This document shows, piece after piece, positions 14,946 through 15,003 of a stretch of DNA of 15,003 nucleotides. The stretch's first letter is position 1, and every line of letters starts with the position of its first letter. The position numbers were made by a program, and so were the translations under genes. Source of the stretch: an uncultured Eubacterium sp. (GTDB lineage Bacteria > Bacillota > Clostridia > Lachnospirales > Lachnospiraceae); contig CAJUIL010000050.1 of assembly GCA_910586225.1 (NCBI GenBank), forward strand, positions 1-15,003, written 5' to 3'. The notes beneath the pieces were generated by a model. That model had not been told where the DNA came from and ran no database searches. It saw only the letters and a program-made list of their open reading frames with translations.

Positions 14946-15003
14946 ACCCCCACGGTAAACGCAAGCTTTTATGTATTCCCAAGTTTCAAATTTTCTGTTA
15001 TAT

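Noticed and set aside
1..15003. CRISPR arrays, insertion sequences, attachment sites, phage genes
   Set aside because: No regular direct repeats with spacers, transposase or integrase motifs, or terminal inverted repeats with target duplications were seen.

Overview
This window looks like a chromosomal segment from a low-to-moderate GC Firmicute, most likely a Lachnospiraceae-type Clostridium relative. Pointers are strong AGGAGG-type ribosome sites, TTGACA-17-TATAAT promoters, a PerR/reverse-rubrerythrin peroxide module, YesM/YesN-type sugar signalling, an Mgl transporter, and an architecture I associate with Lachnospiraceae (the repeat-linker protein at 1.5-3.1 kb). The assignment is inferred from gene content only.

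Left part (1-4.4 kb). The minus strand of positions 1-324 carries three tandem consensus-like promoters, each TTGACA with a 17-nt spacer, followed by a boxA-like leader. This is the signature of an rRNA operon whose 16S gene would lie off the left edge. tadA (tRNA adenosine deaminase, minus) ends only 19 nt before the first promoter. A GNAT acetyltransferase is transcribed divergently from tadA and converges, 5 nt between stops, on a 519-residue protein with a 12-residue repeat linker. Next, on the plus strand, come perR, with a near-perfect PerR box over its own promoter, and a reverse rubrerythrin with its own promoter and a strong terminator: a compact peroxide-defence module.

Right part (4.4-15.0 kb), all minus strand. 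Reading in the direction of transcription: mglB - hairpin - mglA - mglC - terminator - promoter - YesN-type response regulator - YesM-type histidine kinase - membrane-anchored periplasmic-binding-like protein - second galactose-binding-like lipoprotein - possible 38-codon ORF. The first three genes form a galactose/glucose-type ABC importer. The next four look like a sugar-sensing system of the three-component kind (anchored binding protein + LytS/YesM kinase + YesN regulator) that probably controls the importer.

The most unusual observation is that the transporter's MglB appears to be a natural circular permutant. After the lipoprotein signal and an Asp/Ala-rich linker it starts at the family's usual mid-protein segment (FFNKEP-like), runs through the EF-hand loop and hinge, and ends with the segment that is normally N-terminal (YxxxDNF ... 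INLV). The canonical-order homologue lies in the same window for direct comparison. The partner permease MglC is also unusual, with about 215 extra N-terminal residues of predicted coiled coil ahead of a normal-sized membrane domain.
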